Below are positions 51,640-59,408 of a stretch of DNA of 64,000 nt, piece after piece. This stretch comes from Streptosporangium subroseum (GTDB lineage: Bacteria; Actinomycetota; Actinomycetes; Streptosporangiales; Streptosporangiaceae): positions 124,001-188,000 of the forward strand of contig NZ_FZOD01000012.1 in assembly GCF_900188345.1 (NCBI RefSeq). The letters run 5' to 3'. Numbering within the stretch: position 1 is the stretch's first letter; each line of letters opens with the position of its first letter. A model generated the notes under the pieces. It did no database searches. It was not told the origin of the DNA and saw only the letters and a list, made by a program, of their open reading frames with translations. The translations under genes were made by a program, and so were the position numbers.

Positions 51640-52526
51640 GGCGTCGCCTGCCGTCCGGTGCCTCCCCGGCCCGAGAGGCTGATGGCCGAGGCGGCCATGC
51701 CCGCCCTGATGGCGTCGGCCGGTGACGAGCCCCGTGCCAGGAAGGCGCAGGCCGTTCCGGCCAGGACGTCCCCGGCGCCCGTCTGATCGACGATCAGCTC
51801 CGCGCGGAAGGCGGGAATCAGCACCGGTTCGCCGTCTCCCTCCGCCAGGAGCACGCCGTTCTCCCCGAGGGTGACGGCGACGGCCGCGGCCCCCATGTCC
51901 AGGCAGGCGCGGGCGACCTCGTAGGGGTCGGTGAGTTCCAAGAGGGGGCCGCTGTCGCCCGGACAGGAGATCTTGACCAGGGAGGCGTGCCGGGCGATGT
52001 CACGCAGGACGGAGACGGCGTCCCGGGCGGTGGTGAGGCGGGCGCGGAAGTTGGGGTCGTAGACGATCCGCCCGGAGGCGGACTTGGCCGCATGCCGTAC
52101 GGCCTCCGCGCAGGAGTCGGAGATCGCGGCGGTGATGCCGCTGAGCAGGACCACGCGGGCGGTGGTCACGGGAGAGCGGTCCACGTCCTGGAGGCCCATG
52201 CGCGAGGCGGCGCTGCCGTGCCGGAGATAGACGAAGGCGCGCTCACCCGACGGGTCCGCGCCGACCGCGTAGGCGCCCGTCGAGCCCTCGCCCCGGACCA
52301 TCCAGCGGGAGTCCACACCGTGCCCGTCGGCGAAGCGGATCAGGCGCTCGCCGAACTCGTCGGTCCCCACCCGGGTCACCAGCGCCACGCGCGCGCCCTG
52401 CGCGGCGGCGGCCACCGAGGCGTTGAGCGCGTCACCGGAGAAGGACAGGTGAAACGTCCGGGCCTCGGGCAGGGCGTGATCCGCGGAGAACTCCACAAGC
52501 GGCTCGCCCAGCACGACCACGTCCAT
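51609..52526 (-). CDS. kdgK: 2-dehydro-3-deoxygluconokinase (PfkB family)
   Basis: KdgK phosphorylates 2-keto-3-deoxygluconate to KDPG, which enters the Entner-Doudoroff aldolase step. The 305-residue PfkB kinase has LGEPLVEFSADHAL at the N-terminus, the FSGDALNASVAAAAQGARVA motif near residue 33, and the catalytic VDQTGAGDVLAGTACAFLAR. I choose ATG 52526 since AAGGAG lies eight bases upstream. It is divergent from a tautomerase gene, with KdgR-type boxes between. Its end is the template of a tandem repeat. Confidence 0.9.
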   Translation of the reverse strand: MDVVVLGEPLVEFSADHALPEARTFHLSFSGDALNASVAAAAQGARVALVTRVGTDEFGERLIRFADGHGVDSRWMVRGEGSTGAYAVGADPSGERAFVYLRHGSAASRMGLQDVDRSPVTTARVVLLSGITAAISDSCAEAVRHAAKSASGRIVYDPNFRARLTTARDAVSVLRDIARHASLVKISCPGDSGPLLELTDPYEVARACLDMGAAAVAVTLGENGVLLAEGDGEPVLIPAFRAELIVDQTGAGDVLAGTACAFLARGSSPADAIRAGMAASAISLSGRGGTGRQATPQEIENLLRS

Positions 52527-52538
52527 GACGGCTCCTTG

Positions 52539-52578
52539 TTTCATGTAATGGAATGTGGTCTCATGTTATGCAACATTG
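52539..52578. promoter_or_regulatory. Candidate KdgR-type boxes between kdgK and the tautomerase gene
   Basis: TTTCATGTAATG (52539-52550) repeats the kduI operator, and TCATGTTATGCAACATTG (52561-52578) contains a palindrome ATGTT-ATGC-AACAT and matches the same consensus. Both lie in the 71-base divergent region. Confidence 0.55.
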
Positions 52579-52597
52579 TGAGCCTGGAGGATTCAGT

Positions 52598-52783
52598 ATG
52601 CCGAATATCACCGTTGAACTGCTGTCCGGCCGGACGCCCGACCAGCGCCGTGAGTTCGTCGCCGCGGTGACCGAGGCGGCCGTGGACATCCTGAAGGCCC
52701 GTCGCGAGTCGGTGCGCATCGTCTACTGGGAGATCGAGAAGTCCGACGTGGCCAACGGCGGCATCATGGAATCCGACAAGTAG
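52598..52783 (+). CDS. 4-oxalocrotonate tautomerase family protein
   Basis: A 61-residue tautomerase. After Met removal, Pro1 (MPNITVELLSGRT) would be the catalytic base. The rest (RREFVAAVTEAAVDILKARR, ESVRIVYWEIEKSDVANGG) fits the beta-alpha-beta subunit. ATG 52598 has GGAGG upstream. In catechol pathways the family acts on 2-hydroxymuconate; here its position opposite kdgK and the shared operator suggest a role with a keto-deoxyuronate intermediate, perhaps ring or enol tautomerisation. That role is inferred only from location. Confidence 0.8.
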   Translation: MPNITVELLSGRTPDQRREFVAAVTEAAVDILKARRESVRIVYWEIEKSDVANGGIMESDK

Positions 52784-52789
52784 GCGTGA

Positions 52790-52827
52790 GGGAAGGGACC
52801 GGGTGAGCCCCGGTCCCTTCCCCTTTT
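52790..52827 (+). terminator. Rho-independent terminator after the tautomerase gene
   Basis: GGGAAGGGACCGGG (52790-52803) pairs perfectly with CCCGGTCCCTTCCC (52809-52822) around a five-base loop, and CTTTT follows. Confidence 0.9.
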
Positions 52828-52987
52828 CCCTTTCCCGGTCACGACCCCCGGTCATGACCCCCCGATCTTGGTCTCTCCCGTCCTGACCCCGGATCCGGAC
52901 CCGCTCCGACCCCCAGGCCCGGATCCGGCCGGGACCCGGCCCCTCGGATCCGGTCGGGCCGGGTCTTCCGCGGCTGGACGGCGGGCG

Positions 52988-53570
52988 TCAGACGGTCGCG
53001 GTGGCTCGCTCGGCCTCCGGGTCGCTGCCGAGGGAGTCGACGAGGGCGTCGCTGTCCTCGCGGTTCTCCGGCTTCAGCAGCCCGATCGCCACGTAGAGGA
53101 CCAGCGAGGTGACCAGCGGGACGCCGACCACCATCGCGGTGTCCGTGGATTCGACGATCCACTTGACGTAGGCCCAGACGGTCAGGCCCGCGGCCCAGGA
53201 GGCGATCGCCGCGGTCGGGCCGCTCCGTTTGAACCAGGGCGGCATGCCCGGCATCAGCGGGATGGAGATCGGCCCCATCGTGGCCGCGACCAGGTCCACG
53301 ACGATCTTCAGGACGACGCCCTTTGTCCCACATCGTCCACAGTGTGGCGACGCCGTCCAGCCGGGTCATGATCGCGATGAACATGGCGATCATGACCCGG
53401 CTGATGAACTGCCCGAAGTCGGTCAGCATGTCCGCCCACAGGCCGCCGGCCGTGATGTGGACCAGCGTGACGGCCCCGGTGACCAGGATGCCCCACAGGA
53501 TCGGGATCCCCGCGAACCCCTTGAGCAGGATGGCGATCGCCACCCACTCGGCCGCTTGCCACCCGCTCCG
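52988..53570 (-). pseudogene. Sodium:solute symporter remnant
   Basis: Two frames together look like a decayed SSS-family transporter, normally over 500 residues. The upstream part (53570 to about 53319) has a middle segment IPILWGILVTGAVTLVHITA then GGLWADMLTDFGQFI, joined abruptly to SRVMIAMFIAIMTRLDGVAT, which belongs much later in the protein, so about 200 residues are deleted. The reading frame then shifts near 53318, and the C-terminus continues as VVLKIVVDLVAATMGPISIP, then PWFKRSGPTAAIASWAAGLT. The N-terminus is also missing. It may once have imported substrates for the kdu genes. Confidence 0.75.
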
Positions 53571-53591
53571 ATCCGCGGAAGCTCGTTCTGT

Positions 53592-53651
53592 GTTGTCTGG
53601 CGGATCCATGAGCCGACCGAGGTTGTCTGGCGGATCCATGAGCCGATCGAG
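53592..53651 (-). repeat. Exact 30-base direct duplication upstream of the symporter remnant
   Basis: Two adjacent 30-base copies (53592-53621 and 53622-53651) start GTTGTCTGGCGGATCCATGA and differ at one position (GACC versus GATC). Read on the minus strand they give RLMDPPDN repeated. It lies just beyond the broken 5' end of the symporter pseudogene. Confidence 0.85.
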
Positions 53652-53719
53652 CCGGAGACGCTCGATCATGATCGTTCCGGTCGCCCCCGGCGACCGGCGA
53701 TCGATGATCGAGGTCGCGA

Positions 53720-53986
53720 CTAGTGGGTCGGGACCCTGGCGGCCAGCAGGATTCCCAGTTCCAGCCGACTCCGGGCGCCCAGCAGGACCATCACCCTGGA
53801 AACATGGCGCTGGACCGTGCGGGAGGATATGTCCAACTTCTTGCCGACGGTGTCGTCCGTCAGGCCGCTGGCCAGCAGGCGGAGTACTTCCACCTGGAGT
53901 TCGTTGATGAGTCCCCGTTCCTTGCAGATGTCCAGCCATGTCGCGACCTGGTGATTGCGGCTTCGCGCAGGTGCTTGTGCCAGCAT
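53720..53986 (-). CDS. Stand-alone LuxR-type helix-turn-helix protein
   Basis: An 88-residue protein consisting of little more than a LuxR DNA-binding domain: VLRLLASGLTDDTVGKKLDI, then SSRTVQRHVSRVMVLLGARS. There is no receiver or ligand domain. ATG 53986 has ACGGGGAG upstream at good spacing, so it seems to be translated as such, although it could also be the C-terminal remnant of a larger actinomycete LuxR regulator. It precedes a two-component system on the same strand but is separated from it by about 130 bases. Confidence 0.7.
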   Translation of the reverse strand: MLAQAPARSRNHQVATWLDICKERGLINELQVEVLRLLASGLTDDTVGKKLDISSRTVQRHVSRVMVLLGARSRLELGILLAARVPTH

Positions 53987-54115
53987 TCGATCTCCCCGTT
54001 GTACATCTTTGCTCCGTGGTGCACCTTCAGCCTAGAAGGTGACATCCTTCCAGCAGTAGCGTGATATCCCCCTGATCGAGGGGGAATTTCCCTATAACCA
54101 CCCCGATACCCAGAG

Positions 54116-54763
54116 TCACCGGGAATCGAAGAAGGCGAGAATGGCCATTACTCGTCGATGGACCCCCTCCTCAACGGGAATGTCCAGCCTTTCCAGGATT
54201 CGTGTGACATGCGCTTCCACGGTCCTGCGGCTGAGATGGAGTTTCTCGCCGATGGCCTGGTTGGTGAGCCCCTCGGCCATCAGCCCGAGCACTTCGCGTT
54301 CGCGGGCGGTCAGCCGCCCCACGGTGTGCGCGGCGCGCTGGCGCGTCATGAGTGCCTGGACGATCGAGGGATCGATGACCGCGTCCCCGGCCGCGATGCG
54401 GTGCAGCGCGTGAACGAGGTCGGCGATGTCGAGCAGCCGCTCCTTGAGCAGGTAACCGAACCGGCCCTCTCCGGAGTTCACCATCTCCAGGGCATAGTCG
54501 AGATCGAGGTGCAGGGAGAGCAGGAGAACCCCTTTGCCGGGAAACTCCGCCCGGATCCGCTGCGCCGCGACGACTCCCTCATTCGTGAAGGTGGGTGGCA
54601 TCCGGATGTCGAGTATGACCACGTCGGGATCGTGTGCCCTGACCAGATCGAGCAGTGCAGTGGCGTCGGCGGCGGTGGCCGCGACCTCGATGCCGGCCTG
54701 CCGCAGCAGCGCGGCCGTGCCCGCCCGGATCAGCGCAGTGTCGTCGGCGATGATGACACGCAC
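54116..54763 (-). CDS. NarL/LuxR-family response regulator
   Basis: A 215-residue response regulator. The receiver has the acidic pair in IIADDTALIRAG, the phospho-acceptor Asp52 in VVILDIRMPP, and Lys in GYLLKERLLD. The C-terminal LuxR domain is LTAREREVLGLMAEGLTNQA followed by IGEKLHLSRRTVEAHVTRIL. The start GTG 54763 lies inside the histidine kinase gene (34-base overlap), which confirms that the two form a pair. Targets are unknown. Confidence 0.92.
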   Translation of the reverse strand: MRVIIADDTALIRAGTAALLRQAGIEVAATAADATALLDLVRAHDPDVVILDIRMPPTFTNEGVVAAQRIRAEFPGKGVLLLSLHLDLDYALEMVNSGEGRFGYLLKERLLDIADLVHALHRIAAGDAVIDPSIVQALMTRQRAAHTVGRLTAREREVLGLMAEGLTNQAIGEKLHLSRRTVEAHVTRILERLDIPVEEGVHRRVMAILAFFDSR

Positions 54764-56172
54764 GGAATCACCACCCTGACCGTGGTGCCGCCGCCGGGAG
54801 GACTGCTCAGTTCGAATTCACCGCCGGCCAGTTTGGCTCGCTGGGCCATCCCGCCCATGCCGTGCCCCTCTCCCGGGACGGCGTTGCCGATCCCGTCGTC
54901 GCTTATCTCCACCACCAGGTTCCCCCCGGTGACCCGGCACGTCACCAGAACGGACTGTGCCTGGGCGTGCCTGGCCACGTTGGTCAGAGCCTCGGAGACC
55001 ACGTAGTAGATGGCCTGCCCGACATCGGGCGACAGGTCGGGCATCGGTTCGCAGTACAGGGTGACGGGCACGGGCGAGCCGGTGGCCAGGCGCTCCAGGG
55101 CGGCCGGCAGCCCCCGCAGGCGCAGCACCTCCGAGGCGTTGCCCGCGGCGAGCCTGCGCAGGTCCTCCATCGCTTCGCGAAGTTCTTCCACGGCCGTGTC
55201 GAGCGAGCGGACGACGGCGGGTTCGGCCGCGTTCGTGCGTGCCAGGCGCACCGCTATCGCGGCCTTGAGCATTCGTAACTGCGCCCCGTCGTGCAGATCC
55301 CGCTGGATCGCGTGAAGTGCCGCCGCGGTGCGGGCGTGCGCGTCGCGGCGTAGATGGTCGCGTTCCCGGCTCGCGTGGTCCAGCCAGACATAGAGCAGTC
55401 CCGCGACCACGACGGGCGGCAGCATGACCAGGAAGGTGACACCCAGCGCGTTGAACGGCAGCCGCGCGGCCTGGACCAGGTTCGGGGGGAGGACCGCGGG
55501 AGCGACGGTCTCCAGCGCCATGTGGAGGGCGATGATCGAGGCCATGCCGTTCATCGACCAGAGGAAACGCTCCGAACCCCTGCCCCGGTGCCAGCGCCGG
55601 ACGACCACCCACAGCAGCGCACCCGCCAGAAGCGCCACATGCAGGTGGGCGATGATGCGGACCGGCGAGGTGAACATGCCCGGGTCCAGCGACAGGCAGG
55701 TCATGCACGGTTCGCTGGGGTCCCGGTCACCGAGTATGTAGTCGGGGGCCAGGGTGAACGGCAGCAGCCAGGCGAGGACGAGCGTGCCGCGTCCCAGCAG
55801 GTCGCGTCGCTCTCCGCCCGGCGACAGTATGACCGCGTGCACGAGAAAGGTCACCGGTAGCGCGTGCACCATGGTCGCCACGGTCTGCGCTATCCCGGGG
55901 GGAAGGAACAGCAGCCCGCGCAGGGTCCAGGCCACACCGGTCAGCAGGAAGAGCATGCCGATCCGGCGTCCCGGCGGCTGCTGGATCAGCACGACGCCGC
56001 ACCCGGCGAAGGACCAGCCCAGAACCAGCACCGTGGCGGGGAATGTCGTGCCGTTCGGCCCGGATCCGATGACGACCATGAGGGTTCCGGAGGCGATTCC
56101 CACCAGCGCACTCGAGATGATCAGGGGAACGCTCCAGCGAGGAGCCGACGCCAGGAATCGAGTGATGTCCAA
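54730..56172 (-). CDS. Membrane sensor histidine kinase (HisKA_3)
   Basis: A 480-residue sensor kinase of the NarX/DesK type. About eight hydrophobic segments fill residues 12-265. The dimerisation/phosphoacceptor region follows with HAIQRDLHDGAQLRMLKAAI, His294 being the phosphorylated residue. The ATPase has EALTNVARHAQAQ (N box) and EISDDGIGNAVPGEGHGMGG (G boxes). A CMTC motif (EPCMTCLSLD) in an outer loop might sense redox state or a metal. It overlaps its response regulator gene. Confidence 0.92.
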   Translation of the reverse strand: MDITRFLASAPRWSVPLIISSALVGIASGTLMVVIGSGPNGTTFPATVLVLGWSFAGCGVVLIQQPPGRRIGMLFLLTGVAWTLRGLLFLPPGIAQTVATMVHALPVTFLVHAVILSPGGERRDLLGRGTLVLAWLLPFTLAPDYILGDRDPSEPCMTCLSLDPGMFTSPVRIIAHLHVALLAGALLWVVVRRWHRGRGSERFLWSMNGMASIIALHMALETVAPAVLPPNLVQAARLPFNALGVTFLVMLPPVVVAGLLYVWLDHASRERDHLRRDAHARTAAALHAIQRDLHDGAQLRMLKAAIAVRLARTNAAEPAVVRSLDTAVEELREAMEDLRRLAAGNASEVLRLRGLPAALERLATGSPVPVTLYCEPMPDLSPDVGQAIYYVVSEALTNVARHAQAQSVLVTCRVTGGNLVVEISDDGIGNAVPGEGHGMGGMAQRAKLAGGEFELSSPPGGGTTVRVVIPCVSSSPTTLR

Positions 56173-56391
56173 CTGCGATGCTTTTCCCGGCCGAGCATCC
56201 AGATCAACCGCCTCCTCAGCAATATCGCGGATCGGCAGCCAGAATATTCTTCTGACCGGAAACCAACGGTGAGGTAACAGGAGTGATCCTGCCGTTTAAA
56301 GGGCGGAAGGTCAATTATCCTAACTTTGGAGCACTATAAATCGTTTTCACCTACTTTGAGTAGTTTCCATTTAATAGAATTTTTTAGCAAT

Positions 56392-57051
56392 TCACGTGCA
56401 TTCGATCATGCCGATCTTGATGGCGGTCACCACCGCCGTCGTCCGGTTGGGCGCGTCGAGCTTCAGCAGCACGCTGGCTACCAGCCGTTTTGCCCCGTGC
56501 TCGGAGATGGACAGCTTCCTGGCGATCTGCCGGTTGCTCAGGCCCTCGGAGAGCAGGTCCAGTGTTGTGCTCTCCCTGGGGGTCAGGTTGACCTGGCGGC
56601 GGCCGGCGGGCAGTGCGGCGGGCACGGCCGCGTGAGAGAGCAACTCCCGGGCGAGCCGGGCGGGGATCGGCATCTCCCCGGCCGCCATACGGCGCAGGGT
56701 GTCCCCGAGAGAGTCGGCGGTGAGTTCCTGCTGGATCAGGAACCCGTCGCTGCGCAGCGCCGCGGCGAAGGCCGGGTTTCTCGCCTGCGTCTCGTCGAGG
56801 AGCATCAGGATCTTGACCCGGGTGCCCCGCTCCACCGGCTGGGCCCACGAACTGGTCAGAATCACGATGTCAAGGTCGTCGTCGGCGATCAGCCGTTCGA
56901 CATGGGCGGGGCTTGCGCACTGGTGGATCCGGCCCACGATGGGCAGATGGCGCAGAACCGTCTCAAGTCCGCGTTGGAGGAGCTCGTTGCCCACGAAGAT
57001 CGCGACGTTCAGGTGTGCGGTCCCCGCATTTTCGACGGGCGTTGAAGTCAT
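56392..57051 (-). CDS. LuxR-type regulator with degenerate receiver
   Basis: A 219-residue protein laid out like a NarL response regulator, but the receiver lacks key residues: Thr66 replaces the phospho-acceptor Asp (DIVILTSSW), and the acidic pair at the start is VGN. The C-terminal LuxR domain is intact (LTPRESTTLDLLSEGLSNRQ, then IARKLSISEHGAKRLVASVL). It therefore probably works without phosphorylation, perhaps sensing a ligand or protein. It is separated from the kinase gene by a 219-base AT-rich gap. Targets are unknown. Confidence 0.85.
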   Translation of the reverse strand: MTSTPVENAGTAHLNVAIFVGNELLQRGLETVLRHLPIVGRIHQCASPAHVERLIADDDLDIVILTSSWAQPVERGTRVKILMLLDETQARNPAFAAALRSDGFLIQQELTADSLGDTLRRMAAGEMPIPARLARELLSHAAVPAALPAGRRQVNLTPRESTTLDLLSEGLSNRQIARKLSISEHGAKRLVASVLLKLDAPNRTTAVVTAIKIGMIECT

Positions 57052-57058
57052 AACCGCA

Positions 57059-57955
57059 TCAAAGCCTCGGTGCGCCCTGGCTCGCTAGACGGTTGGCGAG
57101 TTCCGGACACAGGTGGGCGAAGGTCGCCAGCCCCGCCGCGATGCGCCCGCCCAACTCGGCGAAGCCCGGTCTCCAGGCGACGAATCCCGTGCGCCGCTCG
57201 GTGCCCGGCTCGCCCGGCACACCGGTGAATCCACCGCCGGCCGCGGCCACCAGCGCCCGGCCCGCCGCGACGTCCCAGACGAACACGTCGGCGTTGGCGG
57301 TGACATCGGCCCGGCCGCAAGCCACCCAGGCCAGAGCCAGGGCCGACGAGCCGATCCTGCGCAGGTCCGTCGTTTCCAGGAGGTCGGCGAAGAGCTCGAA
57401 CTCGGCCGCGTCCCGCAGCCCGGCGGTCGGGATGTCGGTGAGCACCATCGGCAGCGAATCCGGCGCGATGGCCTCGGTGGGACGCGCCGGAGAGCCGGAT
57501 GCCGAGGACGCGGGCGAATCCACTCCCAGGAGACCGCCGTTGAGCCGGAGCTCGTCGTTCACGGCGGTGAAGAGTTCGTCGCGGACCGGGTCGTAGACCG
57601 CCCCTCCGACGATCCGTTCCCCGATCTGGACGCCGATGGACACCGCGAACAGCGGGACCCCCCGGGCGAAGTTGTACGTGCCGTCGATCGGATCCACGTA
57701 CCACCGGATGTCTCCGGACCCGCTGGTGCCGGACTCCTCGCCGACGACGGTGCCCACCGTGAGCATCTCCCGGATCAGGGACTCGGCCTCGGCGTCGATT
57801 TCGGTGACCATGTCGTGCGCGGCACCCTTGACCTTGGCGGTGACGCCGTGTCTGCGGCGCTCTATCACGTGGCGTCCGGCCCGCACGCTCGCCTCGGCCG
57901 CGAGGGCGACCAGGGACTCGGGGGCGACCGGGGATTCGGGGGTGAAGGTCATCAC
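57059..57955 (-). CDS. Inositol monophosphatase family protein
   Basis: A 298-residue Mg-dependent phosphatase. The metal-binding motifs are GEESG, DPIDGTYNF (Asp88 and Asp91) and WDVAAGRALVAAAGG, all intact. The family hydrolyses inositol-phosphate, histidinol-phosphate, or sugar phosphates such as those in antibiotic pathways. The start is GTG 57955 or ATG 57952. It is divergent from an aminotransferase gene, so it may serve the putative cluster that begins there; it could equally be a housekeeping gene. Confidence 0.88.
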   Translation of the reverse strand: MMTFTPESPVAPESLVALAAEASVRAGRHVIERRRHGVTAKVKGAAHDMVTEIDAEAESLIREMLTVGTVVGEESGTSGSGDIRWYVDPIDGTYNFARGVPLFAVSIGVQIGERIVGGAVYDPVRDELFTAVNDELRLNGGLLGVDSPASSASGSPARPTEAIAPDSLPMVLTDIPTAGLRDAAEFELFADLLETTDLRRIGSSALALAWVACGRADVTANADVFVWDVAAGRALVAAAGGGFTGVPGEPGTERRTGFVAWRPGFAELGGRIAAGLATFAHLCPELANRLASQGAPRL

Positions 57956-58076
57956 CCCACGCTAGCGACGGCCGGTCCGGACGCCGCGGGCTCTTTCGGG
58001 TATGGCCGGGCGCGCACTCACAAGGGCGGTCGTTCGAGGCTTATCCGGGTGATCATCACCAGGCACCCTTGAGCTC

Positions 58077-59408
58077 ATGACGGGCGGTAATCGAGAAAAT
58101 TGGGGCCTGAACGCCCCTCGCGACAAGTCACTTGAGCACTGGGAAGCCGAGCAGGAGGTCATCGGGCCAGGTTTGCAGGCCGTGATGCTCTGGTCCACCA
58201 TGTGCGTGGAGACGGCCGAAGGCGCCGTCCTGACCGACCTCGACGGCAACCGGGTTCTCGACTTCCAGGGCGCGGGCGGGGTGAACTCCATCGGCCACGC
58301 CAACCCCCATTTCGTCAGCGCGCTCAGCGCCCAGGTGGCGGTCTCGCCCGCCGGGGCCTTCGGCTCCCACGCACGACGGGAGATGGCGCAGGCCGTACGG
58401 GACTTCCTGCCGGAGCCACTGGACCGTATCCAGCTCTACAGCGGCGGGACGGAGGCGGTCGAGGCCGCACTCCGGCTGGCCAAATCGGTCACCGGCAAGT
58501 ACGAGTTCCTGTCCTTCTGGGGTGGGTTCCATGGCAAGTCGCTTGGCAGCCTCGCGCTCACCGCGGGGGCCAGGGCGGGTCTCGGCCCGCTGCCGTCGGG
58601 CCATTTCAGCGCGCCGTACGCCAACTGCTACCGCTGCCCGCTGAAGCTCAAACCCGACTCCTGCGGGCTGGCCTGCGTGGATCAGGCCCGGGAAGTGATC
58701 AAGCAGAACTCCACGGGTGCGCTCGCCGCGCTGGTGGTCGAGCCGGTCCAGGGCCGTTCGGGGAACGTCGTCCCGCCGCCCGGTTACCTTCAGGCGCTCG
58801 GTGAGGTGGCGAAGGAGTTCGACGCCCTGCTCATCGTGGACGAGATGATGACAGGCTTCGGCCGGACCGGCGCCGCGTTCGCCTTCCAGCACGACGGAGT
58901 GGTTCCGGACATCGTCACCGTCGGCAAGGGCATGGGCGGAGGCTATCCGGTCACGGGGGTCATCTCCACCGCCCAGCACATGTCGGCGCGGCCGTTCTCC
59001 GACCCGAGCGCCAGCTCTTCCAGTTTCGGCGCGTTTCCCATGGCCTGCCGGGCCGTGGCCACCGTCATCGACGTGCTGGTCGAGGAGAACCTCGTCGACC
59101 ACACCGAACAGCTGGGGGCCGAACTGCTGGAGGCGCTCCGCCCGCTCGTCGACGAGGCGCCACTCGTGGGTGACGTCAGGGGAATCGGTCTGGCGATCGG
59201 CATCGAGCTGGTGTCCGACAAGACCACCAGGGAGCCCGTCTCCGGCGAGGTGCTGCGCGAGACGTTCCTGGCGCTTCTGAAGGCAGGGGTGCTCGTCATG
59301 ACCGGAGGCAACACGCTACGGCTCTACCCGCCGCTGAACATCGGCCGGGACCAGGCCCTCGAGGCCGTCGAGATCATCCGCCGTACCCTGATCGGAGGAG
59401 TCGCATGA
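58077..59408 (+). CDS. Class III PLP aminotransferase
   Basis: A 443-residue fold-type I, class III (omega) aminotransferase. PLP Lys284 is in DIVTVGKGMGGGYPVTG; the Asp motif is ALLIVDEMMTGFGRTGAAFA, and the phosphate loop is LYSGGTEAVEAALRLAK. A CYRCPLKLKPDSCGLACV segment adds four Cys, as in some family members. Its stop overlaps the oxidoreductase gene start (ATGA). It probably aminates a ketone or aldehyde intermediate of the cluster product. Confidence 0.9.
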   Translation: MTGGNRENWGLNAPRDKSLEHWEAEQEVIGPGLQAVMLWSTMCVETAEGAVLTDLDGNRVLDFQGAGGVNSIGHANPHFVSALSAQVAVSPAGAFGSHARREMAQAVRDFLPEPLDRIQLYSGGTEAVEAALRLAKSVTGKYEFLSFWGGFHGKSLGSLALTAGARAGLGPLPSGHFSAPYANCYRCPLKLKPDSCGLACVDQAREVIKQNSTGALAALVVEPVQGRSGNVVPPPGYLQALGEVAKEFDALLIVDEMMTGFGRTGAAFAFQHDGVVPDIVTVGKGMGGGYPVTGVISTAQHMSARPFSDPSASSSSFGAFPMACRAVATVIDVLVEENLVDHTEQLGAELLEALRPLVDEAPLVGDVRGIGLAIGIELVSDKTTREPVSGEVLRETFLALLKAGVLVMTGGNTLRLYPPLNIGRDQALEAVEIIRRTLIGGVA

